A DNA stretch of 64,000 nt from WTFV01 sp965200895 (GCA_965200895.1 CBDAVM010000001.1:1240001-1304000); one strand, 5' to 3'; positions 1 to 8,684 are shown, counted from the stretch's first letter. Program-made: numbers and translations. The notes: a model not told the origin generated them from the letters alone.

Positions 1-1434
1 GATCGGATGCGATTCCTGTGCGACGTGGGCGTCGGCTACCTGTCGTTGGCGCGGGGCGCGACGACCCTGTCGGGGGGGGAGGCGCAGCGTATCCGGCTGG
101 CCACGCAGGTGGGGGCCAGTCTGACCGGGGTGCTCTACGTGCTCGACGAGCCTTCCATCGGGTTGCACCAGCGCGACAACCAGTTGCTGCTGACGACGTT
201 GCAGCGGCTGCGCGACCTGGGCAACACGGTGGTGGTGGTCGAACACGACGAGGAGACCATTCGAGCCGCGGACTACGTGGTCGACCTGGGACCTGGAGCA
301 GGGGAGCACGGCGGGCGGGTCGTATTCCAGGGGCCTTCGACGGCGCTGGAGACGACTGCGGGCGAGTCCCTCACCGGGCTGTATCTGACGGGCGACCGCA
401 CGATTCCGGTGCCGGTGCTCCGGCGCCCGGCGCGCAACGGGGAACTGGTGATTCGCGGCGCCCGGGCGAACAACCTGAAGAACATCGACGCCACCGTGCC
501 GCTGGGGTTGCTGACCGCCGTTACCGGGGTCAGCGGGTCCGGCAAGTCGACCCTGGTGAACGACATCCTCTACCGCGCGCTGGCGCGGGCGCTGTACCGG
601 GCGAGCGACGATCCGGGTCCGCACGCGGCGATTGAGGGAATCGAGCTGATCGACAAGGTGATCCAGATTGACCAGTCGCCGATCGGGCGCACGCCGCGAT
701 CCAATCCGGCGACCTACACCGGGCTCTTCACGTTCATCCGTGAGCTCTACGCGATGCTGCCCGAGTCGCGGGCTCGCGGCTATCGACCGGGTCGATTCTC
801 CTTCAACGTCAAGGGCGGGCGGTGCGAAGCGTGCCAGGGAGACGGGCTCATCGCGATCGAGATGCACTTCCTGCCTGACGTCTACGTGACGTGCGAGCAG
901 TGCAGGGGGCGTCGCTACAATCGCGAGACGCTCGACGTGGCTTTTCGCGGCGTCTCGATCTCCGACATGTTGGCGTTGACGGTGGATCAGGCGCTCGTCC
1001 TGCTGGAAAACGTGCCGTCGGTCGCCACGAAGCTGCGCACGCTGCAGGACGTTGGCCTCGGCTACGTGAAGCTGGGGCAGTCGGCGACGACGCTCAGTGG
1101 CGGGGAGGCGCAGCGGGTCAAGCTGGCCAAGGAGCTGTCGCGCCGAAGCACCGGCCGAACGCTCTACATCCTGGACGAGCCGACGACGGGACTGCACCTG
1201 GAAGACACGCGCCGCCTGCTGGACGTGCTCAACCTCCTCGTCGGCCAGGGCAACACGGTGGTCGTCATCGAGCATCATCTCGACGTCATCAAGACCGCGG
1301 ACCACATCCTGGATCTCGGTCCGGGCGGCGGCGATGCCGGAGGCCGGATCGTCGTTCAGGGAACACCCGAGGATGTCGCGGCTCATGCCGGATCCGAGAC
1401 CGGCGTGTTCCTGCGCCGGCTGCTCGTCCGTTGA
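1..1434 (+). CDS. uvrA: UvrABC excinuclease subunit A, C-terminal half (cut by left edge)
   Basis: The frame is already open at base 1, so the true start lies outside. UvrA is the ATP-driven damage sensor of nucleotide excision repair. Visible in order: the first ABC signature TLSGGEAQRIRLATQ and Walker B VLYVLDEPSIGLH (bases ~67-170), the second-cassette Walker A GVSGSGKSTLVND (~526-565), the zinc-finger pairs CEAC and CEQC (~829-903), the second signature TLSGGEAQRVKLAKEL and Walker B LYILDEPTTGLH (~1090-1200). UvrA is usually about 940 residues, so roughly half is present. All key residues in this part are intact. The gene ends in TGA and a 341-base gap separates it from lpxC. Confidence 0.97.
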   Translation, partial: DRMRFLCDVGVGYLSLARGATTLSGGEAQRIRLATQVGASLTGVLYVLDEPSIGLHQRDNQLLLTTLQRLRDLGNTVVVVEHDEETIRAADYVVDLGPGAGEHGGRVVFQGPSTALETTAGESLTGLYLTGDRTIPVPVLRRPARNGELVIRGARANNLKNIDATVPLGLLTAVTGVSGSGKSTLVNDILYRALARALYRASDDPGPHAAIEGIELIDKVIQIDQSPIGRTPRSNPATYTGLFTFIRELYAMLPESRARGYRPGRFSFNVKGGRCEACQGDGLIAIEMHFLPDVYVTCEQCRGRRYNRETLDVAFRGVSISDMLALTVDQALVLLENVPSVATKLRTLQDVGLGYVKLGQSATTLSGGEAQRVKLAKELSRRSTGRTLYILDEPTTGLHLEDTRRLLDVLNLLVGQGNTVVVIEHHLDVIKTADHILDLGPGGGDAGGRIVVQGTPEDVAAHAGSETGVFLRRLLVR

Positions 1435-1775
1435 GTCGTGCGCCGTCGAGACGGAACGGTCGCCCGCCGGTCAGACGGCGCGGAGCCTGCCCGGCAACCC
1501 TGGAACGGAGCCTTGTACAGGGTCGGCGACACGCAGTTGGTCCCGGAAGGCGAATTCCGGTAGAGTTGTCGCCCAGCAGGCGGCGTGGCGGGAAAGGCGC
1601 TGGCCGCTGGCGGCTGGATATGGTATAAGAGGTGCCAATGTGGGACGACCGATGATCGTCGGTCGGCTGGGCACAGCTTGGATCACCGGCTGCGAGAGGC
1701 TGGCGAAGTGATGTCAAGGAGATTCGACGTGCCCTGCCGAACCGAGGTATTGCCGGAAGCTCACAGTCGCTCGGA
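1435..1775. other. uvrA-lpxC intergenic region
   Basis: No convincing gene. The strongest signal is an extended -10-like TGGTATAAG at 1621-1629, about 145 bases before the lpxC start, with no good -35 hexamer upstream. It could drive lpxC with a long leader. Otherwise nothing is seen. Confidence 0.35.
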
Positions 1776-2687
1776 ATGACGACCCAGCGGACACTCAGGC
1801 GGTCGGTTTCGTGCTCCGGCATCGGGCTCCACTCGGGGCGGAAGGTGACCCTTCGACTTAAACCCGCCCCCGCCGATCACGGCATCCGTTTCAAGCGTCT
1901 CGACCTCGACGGTCTCGAAGTGCGTGCGGTGGCGGACCGGATAGCTGCCATCAGCTATGCCACCGGGCTTGCCGAGGACGCGGCGTCGGTCGGCACGGTC
2001 GAACACCTGCTGGCGGCGCTGGTCGGCCTCGGCATCGACAACGTCAGCGTCGAGTTGAACCAGGCTGAAGTGCCGATCATGGACGGCAGCGCCGCCTCCT
2101 TCGTCTACCTGGTGCACGAGGCCGGCGTCAGGACGCTCAACGTTCGCCGGCGTTTTCTGAAGATCGTGCGGCCGATCGCGCTCTCCAATGGCAACAAGCG
2201 GATTGCCATCTACGCCTCGGACCACTTCAAGGTTACCTACAGCATCAGCTTCGACCATCCGCTGCTGCGGCACCAGTCGCGGACCCAGCATGTCACCGAG
2301 GAGACCTTCCAGGAGGAGATCGCGCCGGCGCGCACCTTCGGTTTCCTCAAGGAGGTCGAGCAGCTTCGCAAGAAGGGGCTCGCTCTCGGCGGCTCGCTCG
2401 ACAACGCCATCGTCCTCGGCGAGACCGGCTTTCTCAACAACATGCTGCGATTCGAGGATGAATTCGTCCGTCACAAGATCCTCGACGTGATCGGCGACCT
2501 GGCGCTCGTCGGGTACCCGATCATCGGGCATGTGGTGGCCCATCGAGGCGGGCATGCCCTCCATGCCGGGTTCGCTCGCAAGATTATCGAGGAGTCCGAT
2601 GCGTGGCGCCTCGTCGAATCTCCGTCCGGGCGACCCGAAGAAGAAGCTGTTCCCGCCGTCAGTCCTGGCGCCGTCCCGGCGCGCTAG
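1776..2687 (+). CDS. lpxC: UDP-3-O-acyl-N-acetylglucosamine deacetylase LpxC
   Basis: Zinc-dependent deacetylase catalysing the committed step of lipid A synthesis in the cytoplasm. The 303 residues match the family length. Visible: N-terminal SCSGIGLHSGRKV, the zinc-ligand region GTVEHLLAAL (His near residue 80), IMDGSAASFVYLV, and the C-terminal motif HKILDVIGDLALVGYP (His ~233, Asp ~237), then GGHALH with the catalytic His. The ATG at 1776 has only a weak ribosome site. The presence of lpxC shows that the organism makes lipid A. It ends at a TAG immediately followed by a module-2 palindromic repeat at 2699-2727. Confidence 0.96.
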   Translation: MTTQRTLRRSVSCSGIGLHSGRKVTLRLKPAPADHGIRFKRLDLDGLEVRAVADRIAAISYATGLAEDAASVGTVEHLLAALVGLGIDNVSVELNQAEVPIMDGSAASFVYLVHEAGVRTLNVRRRFLKIVRPIALSNGNKRIAIYASDHFKVTYSISFDHPLLRHQSRTQHVTEETFQEEIAPARTFGFLKEVEQLRKKGLALGGSLDNAIVLGETGFLNNMLRFEDEFVRHKILDVIGDLALVGYPIIGHVVAHRGGHALHAGFARKIIEESDAWRLVESPSGRPEEEAVPAVSPGAVPAR

Positions 2688-2698
2688 CGCTAGCGCCG

Positions 2699-2727
2699 CC
2701 GAACCCGTCGCAAGGCTTCGTGTTCGG
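2699..2727 (-). repeat. Dispersed palindromic repeat, module 2 (copy A)
   Basis: 29-base element bounded by the inverted hexamers CCGAAC and GTTCGG. On the minus strand the inner part reads ACGAAGCCTTGCGACGG. It matches copies at 8476, 21980 and 30032 in length and sequence. It lies between convergent lpxC and the molybdenum hydroxylase gene. It could work as a terminator or be a REP-like mobile palindrome. Confidence 0.8.
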
Positions 2728-2809
2728 CCCCACGGCGTCGCCCGCCGTGCCGGAATCCGCGGTGCATGTGGGTGGGCTCGTCACGGCTGCCGCAACCACG
2801 ACCGGTGCG

Positions 2810-4972
2810 CTACGCCCGCGACAGGTCCTGTTTCGCGATCGGCAGATCCCGCACACGGATGCCGGTCGCGGCGAAGATGGCGTTGGTGACCGCGGGCGCC
2901 ACCGGCGGCACGCCGGGTTCGCCGAGGCCGCCGAGGCGTGCGCCGGAATGGAGGAACGCCACCTCGACGTCGGGGGCGTCGGCCATGCGGATCATCCGGT
3001 GGTCGCGGAAGTTGCTCTCGACGACCCGCCCTTCGGCGATCGTGATCTCGCCGACCATCGCGGCGGAGAGACCGAAGACGACGCCGCCCTCGATCTGGGC
3101 CGCCGCGCTGTCGGGGTTGACGACGTCCCCGCAGTCGACGGCGGCGCAGATGCGGCGCACGCGGAGCCGGCCCTCCGGGGAAACGGCGACATGGGCGGCC
3201 TGGGCGACGATGGAGCCGAAGCTCTCGGCGATGGCGATGCCGCGGCCCTCGCCCGCGGGCAGCGCGCCGCCCCAGCCGATCATCTCGGCCGCGCGGTCGA
3301 GGGCGGCGCCGAAGCGCGGGTGCTCGTGCATCAGGCCGCGCCGGAACGCGTGGGGATCGCGGCCCGCGGCGTGGGCCAGCTCGTCGATGAACGACTCCTT
3401 GAAGAAGCCGTGCTGCGAGTTGAGGACCGACCGCCAGGCGCCCTCCCGGATGTGGTGCGGCGCGCGCCTGCCGTCGAACCGCTGGTCGGGGATGTCGTAC
3501 GGCAGGAACAGCGATTCGCGGTCGCCCCCGCCGGCGTAGTGCGCCCCGATGGCGAGGGGGCGCCCCCGGGCGTCGAGCGCGCCGGCGCAGCGGCACATCG
3601 CCGCGGGCCGGTAGTAGTCGTGCTGGATGTCGTTCTCGCGGCTCCAGACGAGCTTGACCGGCGTCGGGGACATCACCTTCGCGATGCGCGCGGCGAGCTC
3701 GACGTAGTCGAAACAGAACGGCAGCCGCCGGCCGTAGCCGCCGCCGAGCACGAGGTTGGTCAGATGCACCCGGTCGGTGTCGAAGCCGAGGGCGTTCGCC
3801 GCGGCAGAGCGGGCGTTGAGCGGGTCCTGCGTGCCCGCCCAGACCTCGGCGCGGTCGCCCTCGACGCGCACCGTGCACGCCATCGGCTCCATCGTCGCGT
3901 GCGCGAGGAACGGCACGCGGTAGTCGGCGGTGACGACCTGCGCCGCGGTGGCCGGCATCGCCGGCGGCTCGCCGAGCGCCTCGTCGAACGCAGCGAAGAT
4001 GGACGCGCTCGACACGTCGCCGTGGCCGGCGTCGTCGTACTCCGGCGTGAGCGCGGCCAGGGCCTTGCGGGCCCGCCAGGTGCTGTCGGCGACGACCGCG
4101 ACGGCGTTCTCGAGTTCGACGACCTCGCGGACGCCGGGCAGCGCCTTCGCCGGCGCGGGGTCGACCGCGATCAGCCGGCCGCCCTGCACCGGCGCAATGT
4201 CGACCGCGGCGTACAGCATGTCGGGCAGCGTGAAGTCGATGCCGTAGCGGACGCTGCCGTCGACCTTCGGCGGGATGTCGAACCGCGCCTTCGCGGTGCG
4301 GCGGATGGCGTAGGCGTCCGGGTCCTTCAGGGGCGGGTGCGCCGGCGCGCGCACGGCCGCGGCGGTCTGCGCCAGCTCGCCGAAGGTGGCGCTCCGCCCC
4401 GAGAAGGCGGTCGTGACCTGCGACCGCGACGCCCGGCAATTCGCGCGCGGGACGCCGAAGCGCTCCGCCGCGGCGGTGAGCAGCATCTCGCGGGCGGCGG
4501 CCCCGGCCACGCGCATGCCGTAGCCGGTGCCGCGCACGGCCAGCGAGCCGCCGGTGGCCTGGGTGCCGAACCAGCGCGCCAGCCGGTAGGCGCCGTAGTC
4601 GATGGCGCGGCCGAGCGGCGCGGGCACCGAATCGCCGGTGAACGCGCGCAGCATGTAGGCGTTGGCGTAGGCGTCGAGCGCCGGCGCCTCCTCGATGCGC
4701 ACCCGCTCCCAGTCCGCCTCCATCTCCTCGGCCGCCATCATGGCAAGGCCGGTCTGCGACCCCTGTCCCATCTCGCAGTGCGGGATCAGAATGGTGACGA
4801 TGTCGTCGGGAGTGACCGTGATCCAGGTCGTCAGCTCGCCCTTCTCGACCGCGTCGGCCGAGACCACGCTGTGGCGGCCGGGCGCGAAGGCGACACCGGC
4901 CACGCCGAGGACGAACCCGCCGCCGACCAGACTGCCGGCCCCGATGAAGGCGCGCCGCGTCCACTTACGCAT
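2810..4972 (-). CDS. Molybdopterin-binding large subunit of an IorB/xanthine-dehydrogenase-type hydroxylase
   Basis: 720-residue Mo-hydroxylase large subunit of the isoquinoline 1-oxidoreductase/aldehyde oxidase class, which hydroxylates N-heterocycles or oxidises aldehydes using water. It begins with a Tat signal (TRRAFIGAGSLVGGG), so it is exported folded with its cofactor. Visible: CEMGQGSQTGLAMM near residue 65, VVTADYRVPFLAHATMEPM, the second-domain motif LGGGYGRRL, and the C-terminal active-site Glu motif GLGEPGVPPVAPAVTNAIF. Its ATG overlaps the end of the 2Fe-2S subunit by 8 bases, indicating translational coupling. The substrate cannot be told from sequence. The neighbouring tannase-like and cyclase-family genes suggest aromatic compounds. 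Confidence 0.92.
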   Translation of the reverse strand: MRKWTRRAFIGAGSLVGGGFVLGVAGVAFAPGRHSVVSADAVEKGELTTWITVTPDDIVTILIPHCEMGQGSQTGLAMMAAEEMEADWERVRIEEAPALDAYANAYMLRAFTGDSVPAPLGRAIDYGAYRLARWFGTQATGGSLAVRGTGYGMRVAGAAAREMLLTAAAERFGVPRANCRASRSQVTTAFSGRSATFGELAQTAAAVRAPAHPPLKDPDAYAIRRTAKARFDIPPKVDGSVRYGIDFTLPDMLYAAVDIAPVQGGRLIAVDPAPAKALPGVREVVELENAVAVVADSTWRARKALAALTPEYDDAGHGDVSSASIFAAFDEALGEPPAMPATAAQVVTADYRVPFLAHATMEPMACTVRVEGDRAEVWAGTQDPLNARSAAANALGFDTDRVHLTNLVLGGGYGRRLPFCFDYVELAARIAKVMSPTPVKLVWSRENDIQHDYYRPAAMCRCAGALDARGRPLAIGAHYAGGGDRESLFLPYDIPDQRFDGRRAPHHIREGAWRSVLNSQHGFFKESFIDELAHAAGRDPHAFRRGLMHEHPRFGAALDRAAEMIGWGGALPAGEGRGIAIAESFGSIVAQAAHVAVSPEGRLRVRRICAAVDCGDVVNPDSAAAQIEGGVVFGLSAAMVGEITIAEGRVVESNFRDHRMIRMADAPDVEVAFLHSGARLGGLGEPGVPPVAPAVTNAIFAATGIRVRDLPIAKQDLSRA

Positions 4973-5438
4973 GCCGCTGCTCCTTCCGGCGATCGGCGAC
5001 GGCGTGGATGGCGCGGCGCACCCGGACGAAGGTGCCGCAGCGGCAAATGTTGGTGATGGTCGCGTCGATCTGCTCGTCGCTGGGGTCCGGCCGCCGGTCG
5101 AGCAGGGCCGACACCGCCATGATCATGCCCGACTGGCAGTAGCCGCACTGCGGCACCTGGTGGTCGATCCAGGCCTGCTGCACGTCATGCAGGGCGCCCG
5201 CCTGCGCCAGGCCCTCGATGGTCGTGATCGCCGCGCCCTCGGCCGCCGAGACCGGCAGGGTGCAGGTGCGGACGGCGCGGCCGTCCAGATGCACGGTGCA
5301 GGCGCCGCAGGCGGCGACGCCGCACCCGAACTTCGTGCCCGTCAACCCGAGCGTGTCCCGGAGCACCCACAGCAGCGGGGTCTCCGGTTCGACGTCCACC
5401 GTGCGGGTCCGACCGTTCACCGTGAGCGTGACTGCCAA
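4965..5438 (-). CDS. 2Fe-2S small subunit of the IorAB-type molybdenum hydroxylase
   Basis: 157-residue electron-transfer subunit. It has the plant-ferredoxin-type cluster CGVAACGACTVH with a following RTCTLP cysteine, and the helical second cluster with CGYCQSGM and ICRCGTF. I chose the TTG start at 5438 because a GGGAGG ribosome site sits five bases before it and the residues VTLTVNGRTRTVDVE that follow are the normal family start. The frame is open much further upstream, but that stretch overlaps the tannase-like gene. Its 3' end overlaps the large subunit start. Electrons probably pass to a periplasmic or membrane cytochrome rather than NAD, since no FAD subunit is encoded. Confidence 0.93.
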   Translation of the reverse strand: MAVTLTVNGRTRTVDVEPETPLLWVLRDTLGLTGTKFGCGVAACGACTVHLDGRAVRTCTLPVSAAEGAAITTIEGLAQAGALHDVQQAWIDHQVPQCGYCQSGMIMAVSALLDRRPDPSDEQIDATITNICRCGTFVRVRRAIHAVADRRKEQRHA

Positions 5439-5512
5439 CGCGACCTCCCGTCCACGAAGCCGATGATTTCCTCCCGCCCCGGCAGCCGGGACAGGAGGAA
5501 ACCCGTGTCCGG

Positions 5513-7090
5513 CTACTCGCCCGACGGCAGGCGGCAGGCGAAGTTGTCCGCCTCGTCCGTGCTGCCGCTGCCGGTGTAGACCGCCTGCGCCGGATACGGG
5601 CAGAGCGGTCGGGTCCGGTCCACTTCGCCGTCCCGCACGCGGGATGCGATGATGTGGTCGGGCGCCTCGTCCTCCTCGACCCAGCGCTCGAGCGCGGTCA
5701 GCATGTCGAAACGGCTCGGTCCGGCCCCGCCGCCGCAGTGGCCCATGCCCGGCGCCATGAAGAGGCGGTAGGAGTCGTGGACCTCGTCGCGGCTGCCGAT
5801 CAGGTCGACGACGCGGTTGTAGTACTGCGTCACGTTGGCCGGCGAGATCTGCGGGTCGCTCCAGCCGTGGTACGAGATGAGCTTGCCGCCGCGATCGAAG
5901 AACGGCTTCAGGTTCGGGTCGAGTGCGTTGAGGGTGTCGTTGTCCCGCTCCTCGGCGAGCACGATGTCGGTCTCGAAGTTGAACTGGTCGATGGTCCATT
6001 CCGGATCGGCGAAGGTCAGGTAGCGGAACTGCTCCAGGCCGGTCGCCCGCGCCGAGTTGGTCCAGCCGAAGTCGGTCCAGCCGAGCTCGCTGCCCGGCAG
6101 CAGGCCCGTGATCGGACGCCCGGTCTTCGGGTTCTCCGGCGACGAATAGAGCATCCGGACGGTGCTCACCTGGGCCGCGGTCAGGCACGACTCGTCGTCG
6201 GCGTCGTCGCAGAGCAGCGTGGCCGGATCGAAGTCGCAGCGCTCCGGGTCGCCCACCACCCCGTCCTCGACGCCGTCGGCGGCGTCGCAGGCGGCGAGAA
6301 CGGCATCATGCACGAGCTGCCGGTCGGCGGCCAGAAGCCGCATCGACGCGTCGGCCTCCAGCGGCTTCGCGACGCGCAGTGAACCGCCCGCGCGGCCGGT
6401 CCAGTCCAGGCCCGGGGCCCCGGCGACGATGCCGTCGAAAACCTCCGGAAAACGCTGGGCCGCCTTCATCGCCTGTCGGCCGCCGGCCGAGCAGCCGTTC
6501 CAGTAGGAGTAGCGCGGCGCCTCGCTGTAGTGCGCCTCGATGGCGGCCTTGGCGACTATCGTCATCTCGTGGATCGAGCGGTAGCCGAAGTCGATGACCT
6601 TCTCGGGGTGGCCGAGACCGAAGCTGGCCGTGTTGCCGACGTGGCCGGTGTCGGTCGAGCTGCTCGCGTAACCGCGTGCGACGGCCGCGGCCATCGAGCC
6701 GTGGCGGATCGAGCCGGTGAACGCGCCGTTGCCCACCGCCTGGTACTTGCCGTTCCAGCCCTCGGCCGGCAGCCAGACCTCGACCTTGATGTCCGAATCG
6801 TCGGACGGCGTCAGCGTCGCCGATACGCGGCAGAAGGCCGGCAGATCGGCGTAGACACGCATCTGCGCGGCCGACGGCGGACGCCCGCCGCCTGGTGGGG
6901 TGAACCCGCCGGCCTCGACCAGCTCCGCGCCGGTGATGGCGGTATGGGGCAGGGAGAGCGCCATCACGCGGTCGCACGCGGCGGCGGCGGACGCCTGGGC
7001 CGCGATGACCTCCCGGCTGTTTCCCGGTGTGAAGACGATGCCGATGGCCGCTATGCCGATGCTGACGGTGGCTGCGATCACGCGCTTCAT
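5513..7090 (-). CDS. Exported tannase/feruloyl esterase family hydrolase
   Basis: 525-residue secreted alpha/beta hydrolase of the tannase family, which cleaves gallate or ferulate esters of plant phenolics. I chose ATG 7090 (preceded by AGGAAGG) over an ATG 54 bases upstream because the peptide from here starts with a Sec signal (MKRVIAATVSIGIAAIGIV). Visible: the nucleophile motif GCSAGGRQ near residue 198, VFDGIVAGAPG, and the distal GMGHCGGG carrying the catalytic His near residue 450. The paired cysteines typical of the family are also present. It follows the cyclase-family gene by 40 bases and precedes the hydroxylase subunits by 74, so one operon is likely. Confidence 0.9.
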   Translation of the reverse strand: MKRVIAATVSIGIAAIGIVFTPGNSREVIAAQASAAAACDRVMALSLPHTAITGAELVEAGGFTPPGGGRPPSAAQMRVYADLPAFCRVSATLTPSDDSDIKVEVWLPAEGWNGKYQAVGNGAFTGSIRHGSMAAAVARGYASSSTDTGHVGNTASFGLGHPEKVIDFGYRSIHEMTIVAKAAIEAHYSEAPRYSYWNGCSAGGRQAMKAAQRFPEVFDGIVAGAPGLDWTGRAGGSLRVAKPLEADASMRLLAADRQLVHDAVLAACDAADGVEDGVVGDPERCDFDPATLLCDDADDESCLTAAQVSTVRMLYSSPENPKTGRPITGLLPGSELGWTDFGWTNSARATGLEQFRYLTFADPEWTIDQFNFETDIVLAEERDNDTLNALDPNLKPFFDRGGKLISYHGWSDPQISPANVTQYYNRVVDLIGSRDEVHDSYRLFMAPGMGHCGGGAGPSRFDMLTALERWVEEDEAPDHIIASRVRDGEVDRTRPLCPYPAQAVYTGSGSTDEADNFACRLPSGE

Positions 7091-7110
7091 GTTCTGCCTT
7101 CCTTTCCTCA

Positions 7111-7134
7111 GCACTTCGCGGTGCAAACTCCTAG
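7111..7134 (-). repeat. Dispersed repeat, module 1 fragment (copy H)
   Basis: On the minus strand this begins CTAGGAGTTTGCACCGCG and ends AAGTGC, matching the left part of module 1 elsewhere (for example 22081 downwards). The TAG of CTAG is the stop codon of the cyclase-family gene. It lacks the right half of the hairpin. Confidence 0.55.
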
Positions 7135-8234
7135 AACATCGCAATCGGGTTCGCGGGACTCCCGGTGCCGCGGGCGACGTTCAGCGGCAGCCCCATGAAC
7201 ATGAATTCCCAGCGGCCCTCCTCGGTGCACGCCGCCGCGAGCGGCTCGAGCAGGGCGTTGTCGAGCAGGGCGACGCCGAAGTTGAACAGCACGCCGTGCA
7301 TCGGGAACGCGAGGTTGTAGGGATCGGGCCGCGCGTCCATCATGTCCCAGCCGAGCAGGGCGACGTCGTGGTCGCGCACGAACTTCGCGCAGGTCGCGCT
7401 GAGCCCCGGACGGTCCCCGCCCCCGTACTCGCCGCCGGCCCGCACGTAGGGATCCTTGCCGCTGTAGACGAGCAGCGCGTCGCCGACCTCGACGTTCACG
7501 CCCTGCGCGGCGGCGATCTCCTCGAGTTCCCAGCCGTGCACCGGCCGGTCGGGCGTGACGTGCGGCTCGCCGCGGTGGCGCGGCACGTCGAGCAGCACGC
7601 CCTTCGTGACGATGCCGTCGCTCCAGGCGTCGATGGCGCCCCAGGCGGCGCCCTGCGTCGTCACGCCGGTGTCCGGGTCGTGGCCCTGCCACATGCCGTC
7701 GACGTCCCACATGTGGCACAGCGCATCGATGTGGGTGACGGTCTGGCCGTGGTAGATGAAGCCGAGATAGTCGACGCAGGCGCCGGCGCCGTTGGGGCGC
7801 GGGCTCTTGCGGATGAAGTGCTGCTCGGGCTCGAACACCCGGCTCATCGAAACCTTGCGACCGTTGCGGACCAGGCGGGCCGCCGCGGCGCTCTTCTCCG
7901 GCGTGATCAGGTTGACGGCGCCCTTCTGGTCGTCGTCGCCCCAGCGCCCCCAGTTGCGCAGATCCCGGTACCACGACTCGACCTCGGCCTGCGACGGCAT
8001 CCGCGGGTCCGACGGCTGCCCGGCGGGCGGCGCCGTCCCGGCCGCCGGTGCGCCGCTGGCGGCCGACTGTCGTACGTGACGTTCGAGGAGCTCCGGGGGC
8101 GAGAAGGTGCCCTGCGGGGTCGCGCGGCCGGGGTGGGCGCCACGCGTGGTGGCTCCGCGCGCGGCGCTCGAGACGCCCGCACCGGCCGCCGCCGCGCCGA
8201 TCGTCGTCAGAAACCGTCGTCGTGAAGAAGCCAT
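7131..8234 (-). CDS. Tat-exported cyclase-family (kynurenine-formamidase-like) hydrolase
   Basis: 367-residue member of the PF04199 cyclase family, metal-dependent hydrolases that act on amides or lactones such as N-formylkynurenine. The ATG at 8234 has AGGA upstream and starts a Tat signal (SRRRFLTTIGAAAAGAG). The metal site is visible as YHGQTVTHIDALCHM, equivalent to the family HxGTHxDxPxH, with Leu-Cys replacing the usual Pro position. Later HGWELEEIA and LLGWDMMDA are typical. It is the first gene of the four-gene minus-strand unit. The substrate is unknown. Its stop codon lies inside a repeat remnant. Confidence 0.88.
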   Translation of the reverse strand: MASSRRRFLTTIGAAAAGAGVSSAARGATTRGAHPGRATPQGTFSPPELLERHVRQSAASGAPAAGTAPPAGQPSDPRMPSQAEVESWYRDLRNWGRWGDDDQKGAVNLITPEKSAAAARLVRNGRKVSMSRVFEPEQHFIRKSPRPNGAGACVDYLGFIYHGQTVTHIDALCHMWDVDGMWQGHDPDTGVTTQGAAWGAIDAWSDGIVTKGVLLDVPRHRGEPHVTPDRPVHGWELEEIAAAQGVNVEVGDALLVYSGKDPYVRAGGEYGGGDRPGLSATCAKFVRDHDVALLGWDMMDARPDPYNLAFPMHGVLFNFGVALLDNALLEPLAAACTEEGRWEFMFMGLPLNVARGTGSPANPIAMF

Positions 8235-8684
8235 GTTCCTGTCGTCCTTTCTTGCGCCTCGGCCGGTATCGCCCGTCGGTCCGCGACAGCGTCGTCCGCA
8301 CCGGTGCTCCGGGCCGACCGCGCAGACTCCCGAGAATACGGAGACCGTCAATGCTACCGCAGCCGGATGCCGATTGACACGCTGCGTTTCGTTCGTGCAT
8401 GCTAGAAGCTTGCGTGGCAGAAACGCAACGGAGTGAGTTCTGCGACGCAAACTCCTGGGGCGGTGGGGGCTGGAGCCGAACACGGAGCCTTGCGGCGGGT
8501 TCGGCGGCGCTGGTCCGACAATCGTCGCCTGTGGCTCCGATTGCCGCCCAACCGGGCCTGGCCAGGAAGCCTGCACCGTTCCTGCGGCGCAGACTCCCAG
8601 GCTGTTTTCTCGACGTTCGCGGGGTGCCTTGTCGCATGGCGGCTGGTCTGCCGGTACCGTCCGGGCCCCGCTCGAGGCAGACAG
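8235..8684. other. Intergenic region between divergent genes, holding composite repeat B
   Basis: No gene supported. It contains a TTGACA at 8374-8379 whose best -10 (CATGCT, 8398-8403) is poor, then the 110-base composite repeat B. The sequence after the repeat to 8684 is open in the DUF1592 frame but reads as low-complexity Arg/Pro-rich peptide, so I treat it as leader. Confidence 0.5.
8402..8512 (+). repeat. Composite palindromic repeat, modules 1 and 2 (copy B)
   Basis: Module 1 (8402-8455) forms a hairpin: TTGCG (8410-8414) plus GCAGAA (8417-8422) pair with TTCTGC (8438-8443) plus CGCAA (8446-8450) around the loop core ACGCAACGGAGTGAG. A GGGGCGGTGGGG spacer leads to module 2 (8476-8504), bounded by CCGAAC and GTTCGG, ending CGGCGCTGG. 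Copy C at 21970-22081 has the same order of parts in the opposite orientation. Confidence 0.85.

Noticed and set aside
2603..5056. Very long open frames antisense to real genes (also near 8.2-10.9, 29.9-33.3, 36.4-38.6, 39.1-41.5, 46.0-48.5 and 59.4-62.2 kb)
   Set aside because: They mirror genes with clear domains, have Arg/Pro/Ala-rich peptides without motifs, and arise because stop codons are rare in GC-rich antisense frames.
8374..8403. Strong promoter for the DUF1592 gene from TTGACA at 8374
   Set aside because: The -35 is perfect but no acceptable -10 lies at 16-18 bases, and the site is about 300 bases from the chosen start, so it is only mentioned in the gap entry.
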